A program made the position numbers and the translations under genes. A model generated the notes under the pieces. That model was not told the origin of the DNA, did not search any database, and worked only from the letters and a program-made list of their open reading frames with translations. From assembly GCA_903813345.2 (NCBI GenBank), contig CAIIXF020000007.1:6703730-6763729 (forward strand): a DNA stretch of 60,000 bases, written 5' to 3'. This document shows, piece after piece, positions 53,301-60,000 of this stretch. Position 1 is the first letter of the stretch. Every line of letters begins with the position of its first letter. This stretch comes from Owenia fusiformis (Eukaryota > Annelida > Polychaeta > Sabellida > Oweniidae).

Positions 53301-56300
53301 CCCAACTGAGATTTTAGTAACAGGCTTGCACCCACCTGAAAATCCATTTGCACCCACTTGAAAATGAGAAAAACATGAAAAATAGGCATATTTTGACCAA
53401 TTTTGGTCTGAATTGTGACAACGAGAATTTTGCACCCAATTGAGAAAAAATCCTGTAGAGAACAATGCGTCCTATATGAAAGATCTGTGTTGGTTGCTCA
53501 TTGAAACAATTCCCTGATCTGACCAATACAGTGAAAGAATCTCTGTTAGCCATTAATTAGGAGTCCATGTACGTCAACACACCATAAACAACAACTCTGA
53601 ATCATTCCAACTGACCCTGAGATGTAAACATTGAGGCTATTCTTTGAATGTTCAAAATAAAAAGCAACACATCTGCTGATAATCGTTCATAGACCTCCCA
53701 TAATCTTATGTTATAGCATTTTGTGAGACATACATATGGGATGATAAAATAACACAAGTGGTACAATCAAATAACACAACCAAATGCCACAGAAAAAGCC
53801 AGTGATGCAAGTATAGTAAAACCCATAGGCCAAGGGAAAAGTATTAGTAGGCTGAATATAGAGGAAACTATATTGAGCTCAAAAGTAACCTGCTCATCTA
53901 AATAAGACTGGGTTTGACCAAAATTGTTTGGAATAGGGGGTGTTTCTATTTCAAAGTTTTTTAATGAAGGACCCAATTACAAATGGCACAACTAAGATAA
54001 ACGACAGATCATCATCATAAATGGTAAAATGAATGACAAAAGCAGTTATAGGTTATTGTTATTTATTTCTATAATATTCAACATAATTATTTACATAGAT
54101 TGTGAGGGGCCGAGGCTATACATAGCATTATTGGCCCCCCTCTAGAAAGTTAAAAACATATAATAAATCACTGGAGTGTGTAGGATTGCAACGGACAGAC
54201 GGTCGTCCACCAGGTCTTGCCCATGATGATATATATGAGTGTTAATGAGAGATGATGTGAAATGAGGAGGATGGTCATTCTAAGATGTTATCGATATAAT
54301 TTGAAGATAGTTGAAGGCATTTTGTATTCAGTTCACTATTTAAATTTTCATCTCCATAAAGTATAAATTCTATTTTTTGCTTTCTGGTTTTTCCAAAATA
54401 GCACATAATATCAAGATTGTCTAACTTTAGGATGTTCTGTATGTAATCATTTCTAAGTATGGCAGTTAGAGGGCAGTCGAGTAAAAGATGAATCTTATCT
54501 TGATTTCGGTGGCCGCAGGGGCAAGAAGGATCTATGATGTTGTTGAAATTATGTCTAAAAAAGTCACTTTTAAGGGCAAGGTCGCTTCTTATTTTATTAA
54601 GTTTAGTTTCAGAAGACCTTTTCAAATTAAGATTTTTTGTTAAAATATTCTTTTTATGAAATGTATATTTCTTATTATAGTTTTTCTTGAAGATTGCTAG
54701 GGTTGGCGATGTTTTTATTTCAGTTGAAAGATTTTTCCAAATGGAGATAGGCTTTATGGCTGGTGAATTTAGGTATTTCACAGACGCTCTCACTGGTAAA
54801 ACATATTCTCTTCTGGAGCGGAGCTCCCTTTCGACACCAGGATTGGACAGTTTTTCATATATAGAGACTACATAAGAGGGGGTCAAATTTGATCGGACTT
54901 TGAAATAAGCAGTTTATATATACACTCAAAATAAAAACCACATGTAATAGGTACATATGATCAAAGGATACAAACATGCCAGCACCCAAAGCAAACAACT
55001 TGACCACTGGATTCATCAATTGAATACAGAAAAGAAGAGTTCTGGTCCCACATGTTATCAATACCTTAACACACATCAAAGCTGAACACATGTTCTACAC
55101 TTTGTAATATACTTTCACGAAAATATGGTTCAAATCCTGACCATTTCTTCCAATTGGCTCAAATTGGTATAGAAAACATATGGGTAAACACCTCTTGTGT
55201 TCTTGTCCCTGGTCAACCAGTTCATACACCTTTAGGCCACCTAGACCAGAGAAACATATGTAATGAGAATAAATGGTCTCCTCTACTAATCAAATGACCA
55301 ATTAACAGGAGAAAATGATGGATGACTTACACTGTACCCCATGAAACATTCACTTTAGTACATCCTGAAATTTGAGAAATTGCCACTATGGTACTTTTAC
55401 ATGAAAAAGTCTAACAGATGCTGTCAGCATTTGATAACTCAGGAGTAGTTGATATGACTTAATTTTCAAAATCTTTTAATATGTTTTTTGGAATACTTCT
55501 TGTATTAAGACTCTGTAGTACCCATATCCCCCTCTCTCTATTAGATAAGACGAGGGGGGTACAAGACTAAACATATTCTACCATAGAACTCCATGCTTTC
55601 TCCAGCATTTGAGAGACTGGGTACTGGAGTTAAACAAGGAGACTTTATAACCTTATTTCTTTCATTTAGCTAGCTCTTAGCAGCAGTAAATTCCCACATC
55701 CATCAGAACATTTCAGCTCAAAAGGTAAAGCTTGACATAACACGACTAGAAAATACATGAGAAGGGTCAGAGGTTTCTAAGGATGATAAGACCTTCTGAT
55801 ACTTTTGAGGTCTTGGAAGTGACATTCATGTGCAAAATGAAATGGAGAAACAAAGCGTCCTCAGATATACAAATATATTTACCCTTGAAGTAAGTACTAA
55901 TTCATTAATGGAACAAGATGAACAGATAAGTGGCTTTCCTGGAATTTCAATGACAGGTTTTTTTGTGGACCAGCCCAAAGAGACATACAGCCGTACACAC
56001 ACAGCCGAACATTTACAGTGCTATATTATAGTGGCAATAGATTCATTTGACATGCAGAACTTATCAAGGTATCTTTGGCCATGAATGCAAGCTGTATAAA
56101 TCATGAATGAACCCATGAATATAGATGATCACCTATAATAAAATAAAAAAATAAAAAGCCATTTGAGAGAAAGCTTAGATGAATCAGACACTCTAGTTTA
56201 TCCTAGACAACTGCTCATAAATAACATGTGTAACTAGATTGACTTTGAGGCATCATTGTGGTGTCCATGGTAACACTGGTTGTTTCTATGGTTGCTGGTT

Positions 56301-59300
56301 TTGTTGGTAGGGAGATTGGATTATATTGGTTATCACACTTATTCTTGTGCCAACTTTCAAAGCTGCATTGTGGTAAGCCACAGCACTTTCTATTTTGATG
56401 GGGGACTTAGCCCATACCAAGCCACTGCATCCCACAAACTTATCCTGCATGAAGCCCCACCAAAAACCTCATTCAGCATCAACCCCACCCATACTTATCC
56501 TGCAAAACCTAGAGGGTGGGGGGGTTGCAGAACATAATTCAATACTAAAGGTTCAGTGCAACAGCAAGTTTGGTAAAAAAAAAACTGAAAACTGTACTGG
56601 AGGTATATGTATCTACATTGTAAATATACAAAACTTGGCCATGAACCAACATAAATGTTTCATTTCAACATTTCACTTGTAATCTTGTCTCAGTATTGAG
56701 CCCTTTATAAAATACATCTTGCCAGATATCAAACTTATAAAATAAAAGATGCAGAAACGGCATGGTTGAGTCAGTGCAAAGAGAGTTAAGAAAAAATCAT
56801 CTTAATCAAAATGATGCAGAGGAAAACTTTTGGTCCTGGTTACACCATTTCTAAACAGGACAAGAAATGAATGAAACAAATAAAGAAAACAAATAAAGAA
56901 AATATACAATTGAAACTCCTTGTAAAAAAAATGAGACAGCTAGTATGCTCATATCTGATTTCAAATTATAACATAGACAGCCATAGGTACCAACACATTT
57001 TTACATATGCATGTACCCTTTACAGTTTGACTTTGTGTACATATCGAAAGAGGATTCAGAACATGTTGCCTTTGATCGCAGGTCTCCTTTTAAAAGTTAA
57101 AGCTGGACTTTGCCCCGAAACGCAATCTTGGGTTGTTTCGGGGGTGAACTTTATCATTTTGAGCTTAATGAAAGATTATAGAATGATGAACAAATGGGGC
57201 AAATCTTGTGTAGAAATACTTACGATAAATGTGTCATTTCAAAGATTTTACATTGAATTGCTTCGATCGGAGCCGGCAATATGATTTTGGAAAGGGTTTC
57301 TAAATGAAGAACGTGACGTCACTTCCGAATCATAGCATTCAAAATAAGTAGCGTTTAATTACTTCCACCATTCATAATAACACGGTGGTCAAGCGGTAGA
57401 ATGCTCGCTCAGCACGAGGGAGGCCCGGGTTCGAATCCCGCATTTGCCTTTTTATTTTTTTAAACTAAATGATAGTTTTTTAATATTACGCAGAAAAAAA
57501 CAATTTTTATTTACATTAACTTTATATTAGAGCTTGAAAATGTAAAAACAATATATGTCAACATATTGCATTTTGGAGCGATGTGCAGGTTTAAGCTATC
57601 AAATCAGACATCATCGAATTGCCTACACTCCCATGAAAGGCCATTACAGCTACTTCTGGGACCATTGAGATCTCATTATACATTAGCATCAAAACTGTAA
57701 AATAGTTATTTTAGTCAGAGGTTGGTTATGAGTACTAATCTCGAGGCCTCTGGGTAAACTGGATAATCTAGGTAGGTCTGTAGTTTATCAATCTGATACA
57801 CTGGCACAGTTATTTATGTCTTAGTACTTATCAGTGATCAGAACTGTCTTATGAAACATGTTAGTTTCATTTCAAGAAACCACATGAAAAAGTAAAACTG
57901 GAACCTGAACTGCCTGAACTGCATAACAGTTTTTGTTAAGGTCTTAGTGAACCTTTGGCTTGTTATTTGTAATGATTTATCTGTTTTGTACTAAGTAGGT
58001 ATGTATGTATAAAAAGGTCTGCTAACTCCATTCATAAATGAACTTTTGCTTCAAAAAACTTTTCGCATATTAGGTTACATCCAGCACTGTCATAAGTAAC
58101 AAAAGTTAGGGCATTTTCATTTCTCTTTCAATGTACACATATAAAAATAAACTGCACTTCACATGTTGTATTTTGAGCAATCTATGGTTTAACATGATGC
58201 ATGAACTATGGACATTCTCCTACATGGGTCAATACAAAAAGTACACCCCTAAACCCACATTCTCCCTTTCCTTGAAAAATCCAAACATCTTGAATTATTA
58301 AGATTTATTTCTCCTGGTAAGCAGTACTTAGCCAAAGGTGATATCTTCACTTGCATCCACACCTATATTCAAGAGCCCTACTTCATTAAACACGGATATA
58401 AATCAGTTAATCGCTCAATGATTTTACAAAATACATAGCCCTATGGTCACGTTGGAGTATTCTTAACACCTTCAAAGAGCTGTATAGTTTATTTTGGGAT
58501 ATCATGTGTTGGTGTGGGAGTGAAGAAGTTAATTACCATAAAATAAGATTCATTAATTTTCACATAATTCCGACTAATTCTCAATGACTGAGAAGTTGCA
58601 CAAGACATTACATAGAAACAACACACCCAGAGTCAGAAAAACATTCTATGAGTAGTTGTAAACTATAAACAGAGAAACTTATCCATATTTCATCAACTTT
58701 TCAGGAAGGTATAGCATGTTTTCCAGGGAATATATATCCCAGCTGTTCTATATAACACTGGTCAGTAGATCAGTGAAGTACATTCATGGACTAAGAGGCA
58801 AAAATATTTACATTCTTCACCCGGATCCTTGGCTCAAATATTGAGTCTGACTATACAGTATACAAACATTTCCTCTGATATTTATATTTTGGTCAAGAAT
58901 CATACATTCCTGTTATGTCTGATCTCATGAATTCTTACTACTTACATTGATGCAATTGTAGTACAGGTTTGAAACATGAAGAAAAGAAAGAAGTACATAC
59001 AGTAAAATCTGTCTTAGTGAACATAATTCTCACTTATGAACAACTGTCTTGGTGGACACCCTTCCTTCACATATACAGTAAAACTTGTATATAGTGAACA
59101 CCAATGGAGCCACAAGAGAGTGTTCACTGTAGGTAGGAGTTCACTACAGAGAGGGATCTTATAAAGGAATCAATGTAAAATGTGTCTTGAAGTGGTGTTT
59201 ACTGAACACAGGTATTCACTGGAGAGAGGTGTCCACTAAGACAGATTTTACTGTACTCTACTGACTTCTGTATAAATTATCCTCTGTAGTGAACACCTAT

Positions 59301-59969
59301 CAACATTGAACATGTTTCTCAGCAAAAAATGTTCACTTAACTTATACACAGGTTTAACTGTAACTCCATGTAGTATATTAGTCCATTCAAATCAAACAGC
59401 AATTAAAAAGTTATTAAAACGTATTATTATATTCCTCAAATGTATTCTAAATGCTCATTGGCTTATTCATGGTCACATGACATGGAATAGATGAACTAAT
59501 TCCCTGGAAAGTCCTAAATCCCTGCTTTCAGGGAAGATGAATTGTACTAATCACCAGTTAGGTCATGTGACCAGTCAATAGTACATTTTATCTTCCCCCA
59601 AATCTGAGATTATAGGAGTTGAAAGGTAAAATGCCTTTAAATGCCAATAAGAACCTGTGAACATTTGATATTGAAATGAAAAGACTTCTCATTTTGTTTT
59701 TGTTTACAGAGTACTTATCAGGTATATAATAAAACAAATAGTGACTGCCACATTTTCGGGAAATAGTGTAAAAATTTTCCTCTCGGGAATATCCTGTCCA
59801 CTGACTTGTTCCCTCGGCCTGCAGCCTCGGGAACATGTCAGTGGACAGGATATTCCCTTGAGGAAAATATTTTGCACTATTTCCCTCAATGGCAGTCACT
59901 ATTTGTATAATAATAGTTGTACTTACTTGTTACTTGTTTTTTAATTAATTTTGTTCGATCCAACCAATG
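23144..59969 (-). CDS. EPB41L5: Band 4.1-like protein 5 (FERM domain), 5' end outside window
   Basis: Cortical FERM scaffold of the Yurt/Mosaic-eyes family, which in known animals binds Crumbs, limits apical membrane and aids junction remodelling. Exons in gene order: 59927-59969, 45907-45985, 40826-40923, 40340-40560, 39984-40072, 39128-39367, 38580-38756, 37964-38322, 37506-37691, 36921-36996, 35801-36109, 34532-34594, 31259-31346, 25595-26830, 23144-23359. All are GT-AG and phases agree throughout (3480 coding bases, 1159 residues). Diagnostic blocks: HWLD...[66 protein letters not shown], then the FERM-adjacent [12 protein letters not shown], and a C-terminal CLTTEL. The first FERM lobe and start codon lie beyond 60000. 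At over 1159 residues it is much longer than the vertebrate protein (about 730), mainly from exon 25595-26830. Very secure. Confidence 0.95.
25595..26830 (-). CDS. EPB41L5: EPB41L5 large Ser/Pro/Thr-rich linker exon
   Basis: One 412-codon exon, phase 0 at both ends, so it can be skipped without frame damage. It starts after the acceptor at 26831-26832 with GTAGTAGTGGCC and ends at the donor ATT|GTAAG. It has a basic patch (TKGKGKKSR), an NPF motif (NNPFKDD, a possible EH-domain ligand), long Thr/Ser runs, and near its end about a dozen SP or SPK dipeptides (e.g. [20 protein letters not shown]). Predicted disordered and rich in proline-directed kinase sites. No such block is known to me in vertebrate EPB41L5. 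Confidence 0.88.
27059..27198. mobile_element. Short foldback MITE with 22-bp perfect terminal inverted repeats
   Basis: CAATAGGGAGTTTAAGCTTG and two further bases at the left are exactly inverted at 27177-27198. 140 bp in total, in an EPB41L5 intron. Confidence 0.75.
28467..28761. mobile_element. Foldback MITE, TCTTGCATCAAG family, longest copy
   Basis: AAGTCTTGCATCAAA at the left, and TTAATACAAGACT at the right as its inverse; central G-rich stretch. It explains the open frame at 28485-28724, which has no protein-family resemblance. Confidence 0.5.
31259..38756 (-). CDS. EPB41L5: EPB41L5 FERM-adjacent and linker exons (seven exons)
   Basis: Exon 38580-38756 carries the FERM-adjacent segment with [17 protein letters not shown], rich in basic residues and potential PKA/aPKC sites. 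37964-38322 is Ser/Thr-rich; 37506-37691 holds [16 protein letters not shown], which matches the conserved SNILKAQVE block of vertebrate EPB41L5; 36921-36996 is an acidic run ([12 protein letters not shown]); 35801-36109, 34532-34594 and 31259-31346 are Ser/Arg/Pro-rich. For 35801-36109 the acceptor CTCCTAG at 36110-36111 is chosen because it alone matches the incoming phase; an upstream ATG at 36165 in the same frame could serve an alternative first exon. Confidence 0.85.
31558..32061. mobile_element. Foldback MITE with about 65-bp terminal inverted repeats
   Basis: TAGCCTGACAACGGTAAAGT at the left and its inverse ending CCGTTGCCAGGCTA at the right. The arms continue through GTGGACATAACCGTCGCTTC. 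TA at both edges. The 119-codon minus-strand frame here is not a gene. Confidence 0.8.
32417..32690. mobile_element. Foldback MITE (ACTTTGATGGAAC ends)
   Basis: Arms of about 85 bp: ACTTTGATGGAACGTCAATG and CTTCCTGGATA at the left are inverted at 32601-32690. The two arms differ at a few positions, so the insertion is not very recent. Confidence 0.8.
32903..33115. repeat. Degenerate tandem repeat, CATTGACCTATATGTAC unit
   Basis: Six to eight imperfect copies of a 17-40 bp unit containing TTGACCTAyATGTACAT, in an EPB41L5 intron. Confidence 0.6.
33370..33682. mobile_element. Foldback MITE (CACGCCCAGTGATC ends)
   Basis: Left CACGCCCAGTGATCATACAA, then a block with GGATGGAGG; the right side carries the inverse, ending GATCACCGGGCGTG. 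About 313 bp. Confidence 0.75.
35373..35600. mobile_element. Foldback element with CACGTG-bearing arms
   Basis: TTATTGGCCCCCACGTGAT near the left and ATCACGTGGGGGCGAATTTG at the right are inverted copies. The interior is GC-richer and has a further CACGTG. It lies in the EPB41L5 intron after exon 35801-36109. Confidence 0.55.
36386..36482. repeat. 26-bp tandem repeat, about 3.7 copies
   Basis: Unit starting ATGCACAATCAATCAACATG, near perfect, at 36386, 36412, 36438 and 36464. Confidence 0.9.
37030..37155. repeat. GTAACAAATGGCA-family repeat, EPB41L5 intron copy 1
   Basis: AACAAGGCATTAACATTCAA then ACCTGCCATTTGTTACAG and CACTGAATGTTGAACACC. Same order of blocks as at 5053 and 49213. Confidence 0.6.
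39128..40923 (-). CDS. EPB41L5: EPB41L5 central FERM exons (F2-F3 lobes)
   Basis: Four exons, 40826-40923, 40340-40560, 39984-40072 and 39128-39367, encode [20 protein letters not shown], the EEMELAIFE helix, [27 protein letters not shown] and the F3 PH-like lobe ending [15 protein letters not shown] and RLGSRFRF. Identity with vertebrate EPB41L5 is high throughout, so this is the conserved membrane/Crumbs-binding core. Confidence 0.95.
39518..39808. mobile_element. piggyBac-like MITE with TTAA target sites
   Basis: TTAA (39518-39521) then CCTCTTGAATCTCAGG; right end CCAGGTAGTCAAGAGG then TTAA (39805-39808). TTAA duplication and CCTCTTGA-type ends fit piggyBac-superfamily derivatives. Interior has no transposase. 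In an EPB41L5 intron. Confidence 0.7.
42238..42336. mobile_element. Short foldback MITE, TCTTGCATCAAG family
   Basis: AGTCTTGTTTCAAGACCC, a C-tract, GTAGATAGGG-type arms, then GGTCTTGAAGCAAGAT. Folds into a near-complete hairpin of about 100 bp. Confidence 0.65.
43069..43200. repeat. GTAACAAATGGCA-family repeat, diverged copy
   Basis: AATGCGTTAACATGACAAAA, GTGACAGATTCCAAC and ACCACCGAACACAGTCCAT match the block order of the other copies with more substitutions. Confidence 0.4.
43979..44164. mobile_element. Diverged pogo/Tc1-like MITE
   Basis: CAATGAAACCTGTACAATTG, then GAACACCTCTCTAAT; right end ACAGGCTTTGCTG. Same family as 18568-18745 with decayed termini. Confidence 0.55.
44313..44465. 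mobile_element. Foldback MITE (ACAGGGTGGGCC ends)
   Basis: ACAGGGTGGGCCGAAAATAT at the left, and the inverse TTGGCCCACCCT at the right. Flanking TA-rich DNA. A similar half-site (GGACCACCCTGTATG) occurs near 29095. Confidence 0.55.
45122..45283. repeat. CCCGTAGCCAG-family repeat, inverted copy
   Basis: Reverse-strand match to 4530-4722: ends with GCCTACGGGCCTG and contains AAAAGTGAACCCCCCTTGG. Confidence 0.55.
45793..45877. mobile_element. Short foldback MITE, TCTTGCATCAAG family
   Basis: TAGTCTTGTATTAAGCCC at the left and CTTTATATAAGACTA at the right. It ends 30 bp from the EPB41L5 exon at 45907. Confidence 0.5.
45907..45985 (-). CDS. EPB41L5: EPB41L5 exon, F1/F2 junction
   Basis: 79 bp, encodes [10 protein letters not shown] then [16 protein letters not shown], the latter nearly identical to vertebrate EPB41L5. 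Acceptor TTTTCAG at 45986-45987, donor AAG|GTATG. Confidence 0.95.
46311..46469. mobile_element. Foldback MITE (CAGTCACATTTG ends)
   Basis: CTCAGTCACATTTGCTTTAG, then GTAGCTTC and AAAATCGA; inverted on the right as TCGATTTTGGGAAGCTAC and ATCAAATGTGAC. Half-copies with the same ATCGAnATAAATATGCAGCAT block occur near 23990-24060 and at 51698-51795. Confidence 0.7.
47729..48540. mobile_element. Inverted-repeat element packed with degenerate GAACG-type repeats
   Basis: Left end ACCCTACCATCACACCAAAC, right end TTTGGTGTGATAGGGGGGT, inverted with small differences and TA outside both. The interior is a CpG-rich island in AT-rich DNA with dozens of GAACG/CGTTC motifs, many extending to GAACGnnnTGGACGTACT-like units spaced about 20-30 bp. 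It contains a perfect 24-bp palindrome at 48260-48283. No transposase, so a nonautonomous element with subterminal repeats is the best guess; superfamily unknown. Confidence 0.7.
49213..49350. repeat. GTAACAAATGGCA-family repeat, EPB41L5 intron copy 3
   Basis: AACAAGGCATTACGATGCAA, ACCACCTGCCATTTGTTACA and CACCATCCACATA in the order seen at 5053 and 37030. Confidence 0.6.
50762..50846. mobile_element. Short foldback MITE, TCTTGCATCAAG family
   Basis: TTTTGCATCAAGAC at the left and GGGTCTTGATGCAAGA at the right with a G-rich centre. About 85 bp. Confidence 0.6.
51516..52751 (+). CDS. Unrecognised small secreted protein, nested in an EPB41L5 intron
   Basis: Four exons: 51516-51606, 51841-51988, 52139-52444, 52580-52751. 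All have good GT-AG sites (AAAA|GTAAGT, CTG|GTATGG, GAG|GTGATT; acceptors CATTCCAG, CTTCTCAG, ATTTTAG) and phases match, giving 238 residues. The N-terminus is a clear signal peptide ([20 protein letters not shown]). The mature chain is basic and helical-looking, with six cysteines (PECA, PNCS, EGCPTC, FGLCK, YFCKEK), then [12 protein letters not shown] and a Met/Gly tail of GGM/GGMEG repeats. I recognise no family. Intron 51989-52138 is 150 bp and has no stop, so retention would insert 50 residues; splicing is preferred because the insert looks non-coding and splicing leaves an even six cysteines. Function unknown; secretion is inferred. Confidence 0.75.
51698..51795. repeat. Half-copy of the CAGTCACATTTG MITE in intron 1 of the nested gene
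   Basis: CTCAGTCACATTTGGGCAAC and AAATCGACATAAATATGCAG match 46311-46469. It ends about 45 bp before the acceptor of exon 2. Confidence 0.5.
52919..52948. repeat. Isolated Tc1-like terminus
   Basis: TACACTCCCCTCAAAAGATT then TGGCAATC matches the ends of 19999-20986; the other end is not found. A second lone end is at 24656-24683. Confidence 0.45.
53413..53467. repeat. Dispersed repeat shared with 9973-10027
   Basis: GAGAATTTTGCACCCA and ATCCTGT(A/G)GAGAACA occur in the same order and spacing in both copies, in the same orientation. Confidence 0.55.
54055..54890 (-). mobile_element. 5'-truncated non-LTR retrotransposon, ORF2 C-terminus
   Basis: An open minus-strand frame, 54886 down to 54275 (203 codons), has the usual end of a LINE ORF2: [20 protein letters not shown] then [19 protein letters not shown], and a C-x-C...H-x4-C knuckle ([17 protein letters not shown]). 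Polymerase motifs and endonuclease are absent. A roughly 220 bp 3' UTR ends in AATAAATAACAATAAC near 54058. It differs from the element at 10360, so two LINE lineages are present. Truncated and inactive; not a host gene. Confidence 0.8.
55495..55570. mobile_element. Short foldback MITE, TCTTGCATCAAG family
   Basis: ACTTCTTGTATTAAGACT, a CCCCCTCTC/GAGGGGG hairpin, then TACAAGACTA. Confidence 0.5.
57379..57448 (+). pseudogene. tRNA-like unit (tRNA pseudogene or tRNA-derived SINE head)
   Basis: Exact box B GGTTCGAATCC at 57428-57438 and a box A match TGGTCAAGCGG at 57386-57396, correct spacing, then a T-run from 57449 that could stop RNA polymerase III. GGTAGAAT...CTCGC and GGAGGCCCGGG resemble tRNA-Gly. 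The anticodon arm is irregular (four-pair stem with loop CTCAGCA, reading CAG, or a shifted loop reading AGC) and the acceptor ends do not pair, so it is not a sound tRNA. No second copy in the window. Confidence 0.5.
59000..59360. mobile_element. pogo/Tc1-like MITE interrupted by a second copy
   Basis: The outer copy begins CAGTAAAATCTGTCTTAGTG and ends ACACAGGTTTAACTG at 59360. It is split by a complete copy at 59076-59253 (CAGTAAAACTTGTATATAGT to CAGATTTTACTG) flanked by TA on both sides. Taking out the inner copy rebuilds an outer copy collinear with 18568-18745. Confidence 0.85.
59734..59906. mobile_element. Near-perfect foldback (palindromic) MITE next to an EPB41L5 exon
   Basis: Two arms of about 85 bp meet at a CTGCAG near 59820. 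They differ at roughly one base in ten. Ends ACAAATAGTGACTGCC and its inverse; an 8-bp TATAATAA flanks both sides, as for hAT-type insertions. The right edge is 20 bp from the donor of exon 59927-59969. Confidence 0.85.
59927..59969 (-). CDS. EPB41L5: EPB41L5 43-bp exon at the right edge
   Basis: CATTGGTTGGATCGAACA onward encodes [14 protein letters not shown], matching the end of the F1 lobe (HWLDGTKSIKKQVK in vertebrates). Acceptor TTTTCCAG and donor CAA|GTAAGT. It ends in phase 1, exactly what the 45907-45985 exon requires, making a 13.9 kb intron between them. It is too short for an ORF search, and was found from the motif. Confidence 0.93.
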
Positions 59970-60000
59970 CTGGAAAATAAAAGATAAACAATATCTTATC

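Larger units (their letters stand above)
45986..59926 (-). other. 13.9-kb EPB41L5 intron hosting a nested gene and many repeats
   Basis: The interval between the EPB41L5 exons at 59927-59969 and 45907-45985. Supported contents: foldback MITEs, the GAACG-rich element (47729-48540), GTAACAAATGGCA repeat (49213-49350), the nested plus-strand gene (51516-52751), a repeat at 53413-53467 also found at 9973-10027, a LINE tail (54055-54890), a tRNA-like unit (57379-57448) and pogo-like elements (59000-59360). A direct repeat of about 30 bp (TCTAAATCTCAATCAACTTA) occurs at about 49896-49955. The rest shows nothing I can identify. Confidence 0.75.

Overview
The window is animal nuclear DNA. It is AT-rich (about one third G+C by eye), genes are split by GT-AG introns of about 90 bp to 14 kb, and short foldback transposons are dense. 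Two recognisable genes, PDIA4 and EPB41L5, resemble vertebrate orthologues closely, while the repeats (non-LTR retrotransposon tails, pogo/Tc1-like, piggyBac-like and other MITEs) look invertebrate. I infer a slowly evolving invertebrate (mollusc, annelid, brachiopod or hemichordate type) but cannot name the species.

Layout. (1) 368-8161, minus: PDIA4/ERp72, nine exons found, from the signal peptide to the b' domain; the 3' part (a' domain and ER-retention tail) lies off the left edge. (2) 8162-8465: short divergent promoter with an ER-stress-element-like site. (3) 8466-17706, plus: a C2H2 zinc-finger gene with a possible small 5' exon, a roughly 5.5 kb intron holding a truncated retrotransposon with an exact tandem duplication, and one very long coding region broken by a frame change at about 15.8 kb. 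(4) 17707-23143: convergent intergenic region with a minisatellite and several transposons. (5) 23144-59969, minus: EPB41L5 (FERM protein, Yurt/Mosaic-eyes family), fifteen exons found; the first FERM lobe lies beyond the right edge. (6) 51516-52751, plus: a four-exon gene for a small unrecognised secreted protein, nested antisense in a 13.9 kb EPB41L5 intron. (7) 54055-54890, minus: a second truncated retrotransposon tail. (8) 57379-57448: a degenerate tRNA-like unit.

There is no operon logic here. The functional links visible are the divergent PDIA4/zinc-finger promoter, the tail-to-tail zinc-finger/EPB41L5 pair, and the nested gene. I found no CRISPR array, no bacterial-type system and no rRNA. 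The least explained items are the nested secreted protein, the frame change in the zinc-finger gene, and an 0.8 kb GAACG-rich inverted-repeat element at 47.7-48.5 kb.
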